A DNA stretch of 64,000 bases from Methylobacterium radiodurans (GCF_003173735.1 NZ_CP029551.1:3496001-3560000); one strand, 5' to 3'. Counted from the first letter of the stretch, positions 26,879-35,164 are shown. Program-made: numbers and translations. The notes: generated by a model from the letters alone, not told the origin.

Positions 26879-27955
26879 TCAACACCCCGTAGTTGGCTCG
26901 TGGATCGGGCAGCCGTTGAACTTCTGCCGGAACTCCGCTGAATGCCTGTAGGGGGCATTGCGCGCCCGGTTGATGTTGCCGAGCGGACGGTGGGCGGCGA
27001 GGCCGGTCCAAACCGCGAACCGCATGCGCTCGTTCACCGCCTCTACGCGCTCGGCGTCCCAACTGTCCTGCGGTCGCACGGTGATGGTGGCGACCCGCTG
27101 GAACGGTGCCTCCTCCTCGTCCCACTGCACCGTCGGGTCCTCGACCGGCTGGCGTTCAAGGTCGCGGCACAGTTGCACTCGGAACTCCCAGACGCCCTCG
27201 ATGCCGGCCATTTCCGACTGGACGGTCTCGCGGATCGCGTCGGGGCGGCCGGAGGCGTCGATCTCGGTGCCGGTCAGCGCCTTGAGCGCGGGAGCCACGG
27301 GCGCCACCGAGAACTTGGCGATGTGGTCGCCGTAGCGGAACGGGGTGACGCTGTAGTAGGTCTCGCCGAGTGGATCGACGTTCGGCGCGCCGCCGAGCGA
27401 ACCCAGCGTCGGGCTCTCGATGCCGACCGCGGTGAGCGCCTTGTTGACCCCGCGCAGCACGGTAGAGGCGGCGACCTTCACACCCTCGATGCGGTCGGTG
27501 GTCTTGGCCAGCAGCTTGAGGCTGCCTAGGAACTTCTCGGTGTTCGGCGCCTGAAAAACTGGGCCGTTGACCAAGACGAAATCCTGCGTCGTTCCCTCCG
27601 CGCCGGCCAAGCGCTCGCCGGACACGTCCAGGACCTTCATGGCGAGGCCGCGCGGCAGGGAGACGGCATCGGGTAGGATGTCGCCGGCATTGGTCGACAT
27701 CCGCAGGTAGACCTTGTGTTCGCCCGCCGTCGCGAACAGCCCTTGCGCGAGTTCGGGAGGAAGCCCCGCGTCGATGCGCAGTACGCCTTCCAGGATGCCG
27801 TGTGACTTGGCGTGGACCGAGCGCACGGCATGCCCGGAATCGTTCGCGACGGTCTCCAGAATGGTGTCGAAGGTTGCGTTGAGCTGCTCGATGGTCCGAT
27901 CCTCGTCGGGCTTCACAACCTCGACGTCGGCGCTGTAGCGGACAGGTGCTTGCAA
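26879..27955 (-). CDS. Catalase-family heme protein (SrpA-like), paralogue 1
   Basis: A 358-residue mini-catalase-like protein lacking the catalase C-terminal flavodoxin-like part. The distal histidine is kept in SVHAKSHG (about residue 45), and the family end AHRPLGNINRARNAPY (about 330) matches the heme-side region. The TTG start at 27955 is preferred: it follows GAAGGA, gives a protein aligned end to end with the 360-residue paralogue at 28227, and the upstream ATG at 27994 would overlap a sigma-EcfG-like promoter. Proteins of this group are catalase- or peroxygenase-like and act on peroxides. Divergent from its paralogue. Confidence 0.88.
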   Translation of the reverse strand: MQAPVRYSADVEVVKPDEDRTIEQLNATFDTILETVANDSGHAVRSVHAKSHGILEGVLRIDAGLPPELAQGLFATAGEHKVYLRMSTNAGDILPDAVSLPRGLAMKVLDVSGERLAGAEGTTQDFVLVNGPVFQAPNTEKFLGSLKLLAKTTDRIEGVKVAASTVLRGVNKALTAVGIESPTLGSLGGAPNVDPLGETYYSVTPFRYGDHIAKFSVAPVAPALKALTGTEIDASGRPDAIRETVQSEMAGIEGVWEFRVQLCRDLERQPVEDPTVQWDEEEAPFQRVATITVRPQDSWDAERVEAVNERMRFAVWTGLAAHRPLGNINRARNAPYRHSAEFRQKFNGCPIHEPTTGC

Positions 27956-27989
27956 GGTTCGTCGTCCTTCGTCGTTCGTCTCGGGACAG

Positions 27990-28014
27990 AACATGCCCGA
28001 CGGATCGGCGTTCC
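27990..28014 (-). promoter_or_regulatory. Sigma-EcfG-like promoter for catalase paralogue 1
   Basis: On the minus strand GGAAC (28014-28010) and TGTT (27993-27990) are separated by 16 bases, close to the GGAAC-N16-CGTT consensus of the alphaproteobacterial general stress sigma factor. Confidence 0.5.
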
Positions 28015-28053
28015 GGATTGCGCGCCGCTCAATTGCCCGTGAACGACCCGTTG

Positions 28054-28077
28054 GGAACGTCCGAGCCGGCTGGCGTT
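28054..28077 (+). promoter_or_regulatory. Weak sigma-EcfG-like promoter for catalase paralogue 2
   Basis: GGAAC at 28054-28058 and CGTT at 28074-28077 are separated by 15 bases, one short of the usual spacing. It faces the catalase-like gene at 28227. Confidence 0.35.
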
Positions 28078-28226
28078 TGTCAGGGCGACGGTCCGCCTGG
28101 ACCCGCATTCCCGACCGTGTGGCCTCATGCCTTTAACGGTGCCGCTTCTGAGAGGCGCGCATTCGATGGAGCTCGGCAGCCTCTCTACCCCTGGCCAGGG
28201 GACGAGGCGGAAAGTGAAGGACGAGC

Positions 28227-29309
28227 ATGACCTACCTGCGTTACGCGCCCGACATCGAGCAGCCCGCCCCAGACGAGCAGGAGACCATCGACGGCATCAT
28301 CCAGGGTATGACCCAGCAGTCGCAGACGGTGGAGAAGCGCGAGCACCATGCCGTGCGCGCCAGCCACGCCAAGAGCTCGGCCTGCGTCACGGGCGAGTTG
28401 ACGGTTGCCGCCGGCCTGCCGCCGGAGCTGGCCCAGGGCCTGTTCGCGACGCCGGGTACGCACAAGGTGGCCGTACGTTTCGCGCAGGGCCCCGGCGAGA
28501 CCCTCGGTGACCGGGTGTCCACCCACCGGGGCATGTCGATCAAGGTGTTCGGCGTGCCCGGCGAGAAGCTTCCCGGGCACGATGTCGAGACCCAGGACTT
28601 CGTGCTCGCCACCGGCACGACCTTCCCGTCCGGCACGGCGTCGGGCTTCCTGCGGGACGGGACGGTCATCGGCAAGTCGACGGGCCTGCCGGAAGGAGTG
28701 AAGAGCGCTGTTTCCTCGACCGCGCGCAACCTCAACAAGGTGTTGCACGCCTTTGGCACGGAGAGTGCCATGGCCGACTTCTTCGGCCATCCCTACAGCC
28801 ACCCGCTGGCGGACAGCTACTTCAGCCAGGCGCCGATGCGGTTCGGTGACTACGTGGCCAAGCTCGGCGCGGTGCCCGCGACGCAGGCGCAACGGGACCT
28901 TGCCGAATGGCGCCTCGATCCGCACGGGGACGAGAACGGCTTCCGGCACGCCACGGTCGCGTTCTTCCGAGACGACGACGTGGTGTTCGAGCTCAAGGCG
29001 CAGCTCTGGGCCGATACCGAACGCCAGCCCATCGAGGATTCCTCAGTCGATTGGCCGGTATCGATCAGCCCGTACCGCACGGTGGCGACGATCCGCCTGC
29101 CCCGGCAGGACGCCTACTCGCCCGGGCGGGTGCGCTACTTCGACGAGGTGATGACCTTCCGGCCGGCTCACAGCCTCGCGGCGCACCGGCCGCTTGGCTC
29201 GATCATGCGGGCGCGCCTGCAGGTCTACCGGGCGCTGAGCGACTTCCGTCACCGCGAGAACGACGTGACCGCCGAGAACACCGCCTCGCCCGAGAGCATC
29301 CCGGCCTGA
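28227..29309 (+). CDS. Catalase-family heme protein (SrpA-like), paralogue 2
   Basis: A 360-residue catalase-like protein with the distal histidine in RASHAKSSA (about residue 49), the FSQAPMRFGDYVAKL segment near 200 and the C-terminal AHRPLGSIMRARLQVYRAL. It is a paralogue of the divergent gene at 26879-27955, alignable along its whole length, though VHAK is here SHAK. GAAGGA precedes the ATG. The DJ-1/PfpI and SDR genes follow on the same strand with short gaps (38 and 58 bases), forming a probable peroxide or carbonyl stress operon. Activity as true catalase versus peroxidase cannot be told. Confidence 0.9.
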   Translation: MTYLRYAPDIEQPAPDEQETIDGIIQGMTQQSQTVEKREHHAVRASHAKSSACVTGELTVAAGLPPELAQGLFATPGTHKVAVRFAQGPGETLGDRVSTHRGMSIKVFGVPGEKLPGHDVETQDFVLATGTTFPSGTASGFLRDGTVIGKSTGLPEGVKSAVSSTARNLNKVLHAFGTESAMADFFGHPYSHPLADSYFSQAPMRFGDYVAKLGAVPATQAQRDLAEWRLDPHGDENGFRHATVAFFRDDDVVFELKAQLWADTERQPIEDSSVDWPVSISPYRTVATIRLPRQDAYSPGRVRYFDEVMTFRPAHSLAAHRPLGSIMRARLQVYRALSDFRHRENDVTAENTASPESIPA

Positions 29310-29347
29310 GGCGCCCCCCACCCACATCACTCAGAGAGGAATGACCC

Positions 29348-29917
29348 ATGACCCTTCAGGGAAAGACCATCGCCGTCCTGATCGCCCCCCGGGGAACGGA
29401 GGAGCCGGAATTCACCAAACCCCGCGAGGCGCTGCTCGCCGCCGGCGCGACCGTCACGGTGGTCGGACTTGAGGCGGGCGAGGCCGAGACCGTCAACAAC
29501 GACCTCGACCCCGCCGGGAAGTACCCGGTCGACAAGGCCATCGACGGCGTGTCCGCCTCCGACTTCGACGGGCTCGTCATCCCCGGCGGCAGCGTCGGTG
29601 CCGACAAGCTCCGCGGCAGCGAAGCCGTGGTCAGGTTCGTGCGGGACTTCTTCGAGCAGGCCAAGCCGGTCGGCGTCATCTGCCACGGCCCCTGGACGCT
29701 GGTGGAGGCCGACGTCGTGAAGGGGCGCAAGCTGACGTCGTTCCCGACGGTGAAGACCGACATCCGCAACGCCGGCGGGGAATGGGTCGATGCGGAGGTG
29801 GTGGTCGACAAGGGCCTCGTCACCAGCCGCAACCCGAAGGACCTGCCGGCCTTCTGCGCCAAGATCGTCGAGGAGTTCGCTGAAGGGCGTCATCCGGACC
29901 AGGCCCGCAGCGCCTGA
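29348..29917 (+). CDS. DJ-1/PfpI family protein (type 1 glutamine amidotransferase-like)
   Basis: A 189-residue DJ-1/PfpI protein. The nucleophile elbow is seen in VGVICHGPWTL with the cysteine near residue 107, and the preceding GLVIPGGSVGADKL and the EEPEFTKPREAL glutamate segment complete the usual site. Family members act as deglycases, glyoxalases or chaperones under oxidative or carbonyl stress. The gene follows the catalase-like gene after 38 bases with its own AGAGAGGAATG ribosome site, and precedes an SDR, so all three are likely co-transcribed. Confidence 0.92.
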   Translation: MTLQGKTIAVLIAPRGTEEPEFTKPREALLAAGATVTVVGLEAGEAETVNNDLDPAGKYPVDKAIDGVSASDFDGLVIPGGSVGADKLRGSEAVVRFVRDFFEQAKPVGVICHGPWTLVEADVVKGRKLTSFPTVKTDIRNAGGEWVDAEVVVDKGLVTSRNPKDLPAFCAKIVEEFAEGRHPDQARSA

Positions 29918-29975
29918 GACCACCCTTCGTCAAGGCGTCGGGCGGGTTGCCCGGCGCACAGCCCCAGGAATCGCG

Positions 29976-30740
29976 ATGTCACGTTTCTCGAACAAGGTCG
30001 TCCTGGTCACGGGTGCCGCGTCCGGCATCGGCGAGGCCGCCGCGCGCCGCTTCGGCGAGGAGGGGGCGAGCCTCGTCCTCGCCGACATGAACGGCGAGGG
30101 CTTGGAGCGGGTCGCCGCCGAAATCGGGGCCGACAGAACGCTTACGCAGGTCGCCGACCTCTCGAACGCCGACCGCTGCCGGGGGGTCGTCACGGCGGCA
30201 ATCGAGCGCTTCGGCCGCCTCGACGTCCTCGTGAACAATGCCGGGAAGGATCACCTGGGACGTGTCGACGACGGCGACATCGGGGATTTCTCGACAATCA
30301 TCGAGACCGACCTGTACGGCGTCTTCTACATGACGCGCTTCGCCCTGCCGCACCTGCGCGAGAGCCGCGGCTGCATCGTCAACGTCTCGTCCGTGTCCGG
30401 GCTCGGCGGCGACTGGAACCACAGCTTCTACTGCGCCGCCAAGGGTGCGGTGACGAACTTCACCCGCGCGGTGGCGATGGACGAGGCGGCCCACGGGGTC
30501 CGGGTGAACGCGGTCAACCCGACGCTGGTCTACACGCCGTTCACCGCCGGCATGCAGGACCAGCCGGACCTCGTGGCCAAGTTCAACGAGCGCATCCCGA
30601 TGGGACGGGGCGCCCAGCCGAACGACATAAGCGGGGTCATCGCCTTCCTGGCGAGCGAGGACGCGCGCTTCGTTACCGGGGTCAACCTGCCGGTGGACGG
30701 CGGCCTTTCGGCCTCCAACGGCCAGCCGAAGCTCAGCTAG
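29976..30740 (+). CDS. SDR-family oxidoreductase
   Basis: A 254-residue classical short-chain dehydrogenase. The NAD(P) motif is TGAASGIG (about residue 13), NNAGKD follows near 86, and the catalytic serine lies in VNVSSVSGLG with the YxxxK motif in YCAAK (about 153-157). It ends in the typical VDGG region. The ATG at 29976 is preceded by CCAGGAA; the longer open frame is a shadow of the DJ-1 gene. Aspartate in LADMN after the second strand suggests NAD preference. It is the last gene of the catalase/DJ-1 group; the substrate is unknown. Confidence 0.92.
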   Translation: MSRFSNKVVLVTGAASGIGEAAARRFGEEGASLVLADMNGEGLERVAAEIGADRTLTQVADLSNADRCRGVVTAAIERFGRLDVLVNNAGKDHLGRVDDGDIGDFSTIIETDLYGVFYMTRFALPHLRESRGCIVNVSSVSGLGGDWNHSFYCAAKGAVTNFTRAVAMDEAAHGVRVNAVNPTLVYTPFTAGMQDQPDLVAKFNERIPMGRGAQPNDISGVIAFLASEDARFVTGVNLPVDGGLSASNGQPKLS

Positions 30741-30817
30741 ATGAGAGCCCCGGCGCCGGTCGGCACCGCGTCCTGTCACCGTTGGTGAACCTCGCCTCCG
30801 TTCAAACAGCCTTAACC

Positions 30818-30874
30818 GGGCCAGCGACCTGCACGACCGCCTGCCCGAAGGCCGGCAGGTAGCCCTGGCTGACC
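30818..30874 (-). pseudogene. Duplicated 57-nt fragment of the crp gene
   Basis: This stretch matches 26010-26066 inside the Crp/Fnr gene with only two mismatches (positions 6 and 33), so it is a copied gene scrap rather than a gene. It is followed 15 bases later by copy B of the 81-nt repeat, whose other copy lies upstream of the crp gene. Confidence 0.85.
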
Positions 30875-30889
30875 TACTCGCAGTGCCGG

Positions 30890-30970
30890 GAGGACTTTCG
30901 GGACGTCCGCTTCCCACGTCGAAGCGGACTACGAAGGCCGCGGATGGGAGGGACAGCTATGGGTCAGGAG
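30890..30970. repeat. 81-nt dispersed repeat, copy B
   Basis: It is the gapless partner of 26785-26865, with the same 9-bp stem and the same end GCTATGGGTCAGGAG. It lies right after the duplicated crp fragment. A related but degraded motif (AGCGGACCTTACGAAGGC) appears near 60812-60830. Confidence 0.7.
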
Positions 30971-31100
30971 TTCGTGCGCCGATCGTTCAGCTGTGCGCCA
31001 TGAGCGGACTTGCAACCAAAACCTTCAGAAAGGCCGCTTGGAGCCCGATAGCTGCCGTTGGGTTGTATTGATCGGTCCGGCGGCCACGACATCCTCGCTG

Positions 31101-31349
31101 TCAGCCTACCAAGGGTGAAGGGCAAAGCGGCCGAGCCCCGCGTTCAGGCGACATCCTTGTACCCTGGAGAAGGAGCGGCGAGCGTCCCTGGACCTCGCGG
31201 GCCTCGTAGCCGGTCATGCGCGTGAAGGCCGGGTTGACGGACTCGTTGAAGGGGCCCAGCTCGTCCAGATCGGCCGAGGTGATCACGATGGCTTCGCCCG
31301 CCGCCTCGACCGCGGCTTTGAACAACTCTAGGTCCGGCCTCGGCACCAT
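31101..31349 (-). pseudogene. Truncated PAS-domain gene
   Basis: Reading from the ATG at 31349, the product begins MVPRPDLELFKAAVEAAGEA and carries the first half of a PAS domain (VNPAFTRMTGYEAREVQGRSP, then LLLQGT). It then runs into non-PAS sequence and stops after 82 residues. Intact relatives continue for another 70 or so residues of the fold and usually into an output domain. It is therefore a remnant of a signalling gene, in the same debris field as the crp fragment and repeat B. Confidence 0.65.
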
Positions 31350-31524
31350 CGCGTCGTCCCGCACCTCCAAAGCCGTTCCCTCCTGGCTCCGATCGCAAGG
31401 CTGCGGATCAACCGTCGACGGGCCGGCCGGTTGCCGCCCGTGGGGACGCCTCCAGTCGCCGCACCCGCGCCCCATCGCCGCAACCGGCCCGACACAGGGC
31501 CCTAGGCGGCCGGCGCCCCACACC

Positions 31525-31549
31525 GGAACACGGCGCGCGCCCTCCCGTT
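31525..31549 (+). promoter_or_regulatory. Sigma-EcfG promoter upstream of the DUF3597 gene
   Basis: GGAAC (31525-31529), 16 bases, then CGTT (31546-31549) matches the general-stress consensus exactly. It lies 45 bases before the DUF3597 start codon. Confidence 0.7.
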
Positions 31550-31594
31550 GTCGAGCTCTCGCCCCCGACGGGGCCCAGGAACGCGGAGAAGAGA

Positions 31595-32065
31595 ATGAGC
31601 ATCTTCGGGTCGATCATGTCGAAGATCTTCGGCGGCGGCGCGAGCGCCCAGGCGGCGGCCCCGCACGCCCCGGAGACGCCGAGCGTTTCGGCCGCGGCCC
31701 AGGGCTCTGACGGACCGACGGGTTCGGCGAGCGGCGCGGCGGCCCCTTCCATGAGCGGTGCCCCGTCCCCGGTCGCGGCCGGCCCGTCCGGCGCCGGCCA
31801 GGCGAACGTCGACGTGGGCCAAGTGCTGGCCGAGCTCGCCACCAAGAAGGGCCAGGGGCTCGACTACAAGCGCTCCATCGTCGACCTGATGAAGCTGCTT
31901 GACCTCGACAGCAGCCTCCAGGCCCGCAAGCAGCTTGCCGACGAGCTTCACTACACGGGCGACAAGGACGATTCCGCCACCATGAACGTCTGGCTGCACA
32001 AACAGGTCGTCCAGAAGCTCGCCGAGAATGGCGGCAAGGTCCCGGACGACCTCAAGCACGCGTGA
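31595..32065 (+). CDS. DUF3597 family protein
   Basis: A 156-residue protein. It begins with the hydrophobic MSIFGSIMSKIFGGG, then a 50-residue Ala/Pro/Ser/Gly linker, and ends with the DUF3597 domain (about 70-155), recognisable by YKRSIVDLMKLLDLDSS, ADELHYTGDKDDSATMN and WLHKQVVQKLAENGGKVP. The function of the domain is unknown; it resembles a LysM-associated small domain in proteobacteria. A perfect sigma-EcfG promoter precedes it, which points to general stress control, and an AGAAGAG ribosome site is present. Confidence 0.92.
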   Translation: MSIFGSIMSKIFGGGASAQAAAPHAPETPSVSAAAQGSDGPTGSASGAAAPSMSGAPSPVAAGPSGAGQANVDVGQVLAELATKKGQGLDYKRSIVDLMKLLDLDSSLQARKQLADELHYTGDKDDSATMNVWLHKQVVQKLAENGGKVPDDLKHA

Positions 32066-32138
32066 ACGCCTTGGGCAGCCTGCCCGTGGAACTGCAGGGT
32101 GGCCGGGGACTTCCCGGTCACCATCCGAGGAGACGACC

Positions 32139-32276
32139 ATGACCGAGAAGAAGGGCCACGGCAGCGCTACGGCCAAGAAGGCGAACGCCAAGGCGAGCCA
32201 CGAGGGCAAGTCCAACCCCCGCACGTCGTCCTCGGCCCAGGCCGAGCTTGGCAAGAAGGGCGGCAAGAGCAAGTAA
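32139..32276 (+). CDS. 45-residue lysine-rich small protein
   Basis: A tiny basic protein (MTEKKGHGSATAKKANAKA...GKKGGKSK) starting at the ATG at 32139 after GAGGAGA. About a third of residues are Lys, with Ala, Ser and Gly; no hydrophobic segment. The closing ELGKKGGKSK resembles KGG-type stress proteins, but that is weak. It sits between DUF3597 and YciF, both stress genes. It could bind nucleic acid; nothing in the sequence proves this. Confidence 0.6.
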   Translation: MTEKKGHGSATAKKANAKASHEGKSNPRTSSSAQAELGKKGGKSK

Positions 32277-32420
32277 GCGCCCCGCGCGGAGTCGAGGCCG
32301 CTGCCGGCTTGCTGGTCACCGCATGGTCCACGCCCGCGGTCGCGGACCGCCGCGCCGGAGGGCGTAGCCGGGGCGGGCGGACGAGACCCGGCGCGCCGAC
32401 CGAGCGCCGTGCCGCGGCCA

Positions 32421-32445
32421 GGAACATCGCGGGCGGGGTCCGGTT
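32421..32445 (+). promoter_or_regulatory. Sigma-EcfG-like promoter upstream of yciF-like gene
   Basis: GGAAC (32421-32425), 16 bases, then GGTT (32442-32445); one base off the CGTT consensus. It lies 28 bases before the start codon. Confidence 0.5.
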
Positions 32446-32473
32446 GGCAGGTGGCGAACGATAGGAGCCGCCG

Positions 32474-32968
32474 ATGTCAGCACCCAGCAGCCTCAAGGAC
32501 GTCTATCTCGACGAGATGAAGGATCTTTGGTCAGCGAACGACCAGATGATCCGGACCGTCAAGGAGCTAAGCGGCCACGCCAGCGACGCTAAGCTCAAGC
32601 AGATGCTCGAACACTCGGTCGGCGGCATTCAGAAGCACACCGACATCCTCAAGGGCCTGATCCAGCAGAATGGCGGCGAGGCCGAGCCCGAGCACTGCAA
32701 AGGCATGGAGGGCTTGGTCACCGAGGCCAAGAAGCACGGCATCAAGGAGGCGCCGAGCGACGGCAAGCTGCGCGACGTCGCGATCATCGCCCAGTACCAG
32801 CGCATGTCGCATTACGGCCTGGCGGGCTTCGGCTCGGCGGCGGCCTACGCCAAGGCGCTCGGGCGCACCGACGACGAGCAGAAGCTCAAGCAGGCGGTGT
32901 CCGAGATCTACAAGGGCGACGCGTTCGCCAGCAAGCTGGCCGAGGCCCTGGAGCAGGTCGCGGCCTGA
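32474..32968 (+). CDS. YciF-like ferritin-like protein (DUF892)
   Basis: A 164-residue ferritin-like four-helix protein of the DUF892/YciF family. Family pattern is visible: LKDVYLDEMKDLWSANDQM at the start, EHSVGGIQKHTDIL near 45, and YQRMSHYGLAGFGSA near 105, supplying Glu/His residues of the putative di-metal centre. YciE/YciF proteins are stress-induced in enterobacteria and of unknown activity. The upstream sigma-EcfG-like promoter and the neighbouring DUF3597 gene support stress expression here. Confidence 0.92.
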   Translation: MSAPSSLKDVYLDEMKDLWSANDQMIRTVKELSGHASDAKLKQMLEHSVGGIQKHTDILKGLIQQNGGEAEPEHCKGMEGLVTEAKKHGIKEAPSDGKLRDVAIIAQYQRMSHYGLAGFGSAAAYAKALGRTDDEQKLKQAVSEIYKGDAFASKLAEALEQVAA

Positions 32969-33005
32969 CCGGTCATCGAACTGCGCAGCGGGCCGAGCGG
33001 CCGCC

Positions 33006-33977
33006 TCAGAACTCGACGCCGAAGCGTACCCTCAAGTTGTGGCGTGAGAACTGGTTGAGGTTGAACGCCCGGTCCGCGAAGTCCGGGTCGCGGTCGTGCC
33101 CGAACACCTGCGTCGAGTAGGCCAGGGTCAGGAAGCCCTTCTCCATGACCTGATAGTGCAGCACGGGTCCGACGAACACTGCGTGGCCCTCGAAGCGGTT
33201 CAGGAACGCGCCCTCGTAGGCGCGCATGTACCGGGCCTCCGGCCCGAGGTAGAGGTCGCTCGCGACCTTCGCCATCAGCGTGCCCGAGACGGACAGCGTC
33301 GAGGATCGGTCGACCTCGCCCGAACCCTTCAGGCGCGCGACCTGCGGGTCGTAGATCAGGTTGATGCCACCCCAGAGCCGGTCCGGCACGAGCCGGGCGT
33401 CGGCGATGAGGCGGGTCTCGACGCTGTACACGTCCGCGCCCTGGCCCTCGATTGGGGTGACGCGGGCGTATTGCGGCTCGGCCTGCAGGGCGAGGCTGAA
33501 TGGTCGCTCGGCGGTGCGCTTGAAGAACTGGTACTTCAGCTCCAGCGAGCCGCCGTTGAAGGTGCCGAAAGACTTGCCCGGAACGCCCGCGACGTTGCGG
33601 CTGTCGCGCGCGTCGAACCAGAGGCCCGGCTCGATGCTGAAGTTGTCGGTTAGGTCGTACTGGTAGCTGACGATGGGCTGGGCGGCGCCGTAGCCCGAGC
33701 GGCCGGGGCCGTCGCGGCGCTTGCTGAAGCGGCCGATGGTGTCGACGAGGATCTCCTGCTCGCCCTTCTTGCCAACGTCAGTGCCCTCGGTGAACCCGAA
33801 CAGGTTCTCGGTGTCGACCTTGTCGGGTTCGTCCCCCTTGCCCGCGTCGGGCCCGCCTTCACGGGCCTCCTGCCCTGGACCCGGCGCGGCGAGGGCGAAA
33901 CGAACGACGACGAGGGGGGCGAAGAGAAGGAAAGCTGCAAGAAGGCGCAGCTTTCCAGCGGAAGAGAGGATCGACAT
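33006..33977 (-). CDS. Predicted outer-membrane beta-barrel protein
   Basis: A 323-residue exported protein. A signal peptide is clear (LRLLAAFLLFAPLVVVRFALA, cleavage near residue 30), followed by a charged Gly/Asp/Lys linker. From about residue 90 on, alternating beta strands with aromatic girdles run to a C-terminal phenylalanine (RVRFGVEF), the recognition signal for the BAM complex. The start at 33977 was chosen to place the signal peptide at the N-terminus; the frame extends further upstream. Substrate and family are not recognised; a transporter-like or MetA-type barrel is possible. Convergent with yciF. Confidence 0.75.
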   Translation of the reverse strand: MSILSSAGKLRLLAAFLLFAPLVVVRFALAAPGPGQEAREGGPDAGKGDEPDKVDTENLFGFTEGTDVGKKGEQEILVDTIGRFSKRRDGPGRSGYGAAQPIVSYQYDLTDNFSIEPGLWFDARDSRNVAGVPGKSFGTFNGGSLELKYQFFKRTAERPFSLALQAEPQYARVTPIEGQGADVYSVETRLIADARLVPDRLWGGINLIYDPQVARLKGSGEVDRSSTLSVSGTLMAKVASDLYLGPEARYMRAYEGAFLNRFEGHAVFVGPVLHYQVMEKGFLTLAYSTQVFGHDRDPDFADRAFNLNQFSRHNLRVRFGVEF

Positions 33978-34117
33978 GCCCGATTCCGGAAGAGGCGCTG
34001 AAGGTAGACGTAACGCCTGCCCCGGGATGCGGCGGCTCCGCCACACAGCAGGTCCAATCGCCCTGCTCGGTCACCGAAGTTGGAATATTTCCAGGAACCA
34101 ACCGTGACAGATCCGGC

Positions 34118-35086
34118 TTGAACTCTACCGCGGGACGGTCCCGCCGCCCGAGAGTGGACTGCCCTGCATTGGATGACCTGAAGGTCGAGGCCGAGACGCT
34201 GCCGCTGGAGGAGCGGCCCCTGCAGGTCCTGGTGATCGCCGGGTCTGCGCGGCGACTGGATGGCTGCCCGGGCATGGACGGCAAGGCGCGCTTCCTGATG
34301 CACCGGATGCTCGGGCGGCTGCCGGCCCGCTGGCAGGTCGACGCGGTCGACATCGGCAACGAGCACGGCAAGCCCAAGATCCAGGGCTGCAACGGCTGCG
34401 TCGGCTCCTCGATGGCGCTCTGCGTCTGGCCCTGCAACTGCTACGGGCCGGACAGCGATCACCAGCCGGACCTGATCTGGAACGAGAAGCTGTACCAGCG
34501 TCTCGCCCGGGCCGACGCCTGGGCGATCATCGGCCCGGTCTGGTGGTACGGCCCCTCCACCAATCTGAAGGCGATGTTCGACCGCCTCGTGTGCATGAGC
34601 GGCGGCAATCCCCGGCCCGACCTGATCGACAAGAAGAGCACGTTGAAGGCTCAGGCGCTGGAGAAGTCTCCGCTCTGGAAGGAGTTGACCAGGAACCACC
34701 TTGAGGGCCGGAGCGCAGCCTTCTTCTGCTACGGCAACGAGGGCGGCAACGAGCTCGACGACGACCGCCGGCCGCATGTCCTCAGGCACAAGGAATGGTT
34801 TGATCCCGCCCAGGAGCCCTACCAGGGCAACGAGCGCCTAGCCTATCAGGGGCTCGTCTGGCAGTGCCGCTACGGCGGCATCGAGGTGCCGGACCAACTC
34901 TGGCGCCATGCCTCCGTCGGAGTCGGACGTCCCTACGCCGACGACCAGCCGGACGACATGGCGAAAGAGCCGGATGCGATGGTTTGCTTCGACGGGTGGG
35001 TGGACGCCTTCGTCGAGCACGTCACCAGGAAGGGCGTCGTGCCTGGCACGACGGAGGCCGAACGCGGCGCCCAGTCCACGACGTAG
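34118..35086 (+). CDS. NADPH-dependent FMN reductase / flavodoxin-fold protein
   Basis: A 322-residue flavodoxin-like protein. LQVLVIAGSARR (about residue 40) forms the FMN phosphate loop, a CNGCVG cysteine motif and WPCNC lie near 90-105, and GPVWWYGPSTNLKAMFDRL (about 140) is the flavin-ring loop of the NADPH-dependent FMN reductase family. The cysteine-rich insert is unlike simple reductases. The 322 residues are long for the family; the C-terminal third is charged. The start codon is TTG at 34118, and the true start may be slightly later. Divergent from the outer-membrane gene. Confidence 0.78.
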   Translation: MNSTAGRSRRPRVDCPALDDLKVEAETLPLEERPLQVLVIAGSARRLDGCPGMDGKARFLMHRMLGRLPARWQVDAVDIGNEHGKPKIQGCNGCVGSSMALCVWPCNCYGPDSDHQPDLIWNEKLYQRLARADAWAIIGPVWWYGPSTNLKAMFDRLVCMSGGNPRPDLIDKKSTLKAQALEKSPLWKELTRNHLEGRSAAFFCYGNEGGNELDDDRRPHVLRHKEWFDPAQEPYQGNERLAYQGLVWQCRYGGIEVPDQLWRHASVGVGRPYADDQPDDMAKEPDAMVCFDGWVDAFVEHVTRKGVVPGTTEAERGAQSTT

Positions 35087-35164
35087 GTGTCGCCCGAGCT
35101 CTCAGTCAGGAACTAACCCGCTATCGATAAGCAGGATCAGAGCGACGGTTTCCGAAGGCCACCG

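Noticed and set aside
26414..26941. 175-residue frame upstream of the catalase gene
   Set aside because: No protein pattern, and the sequence includes the 81-nt repeat that drifts without keeping a frame.
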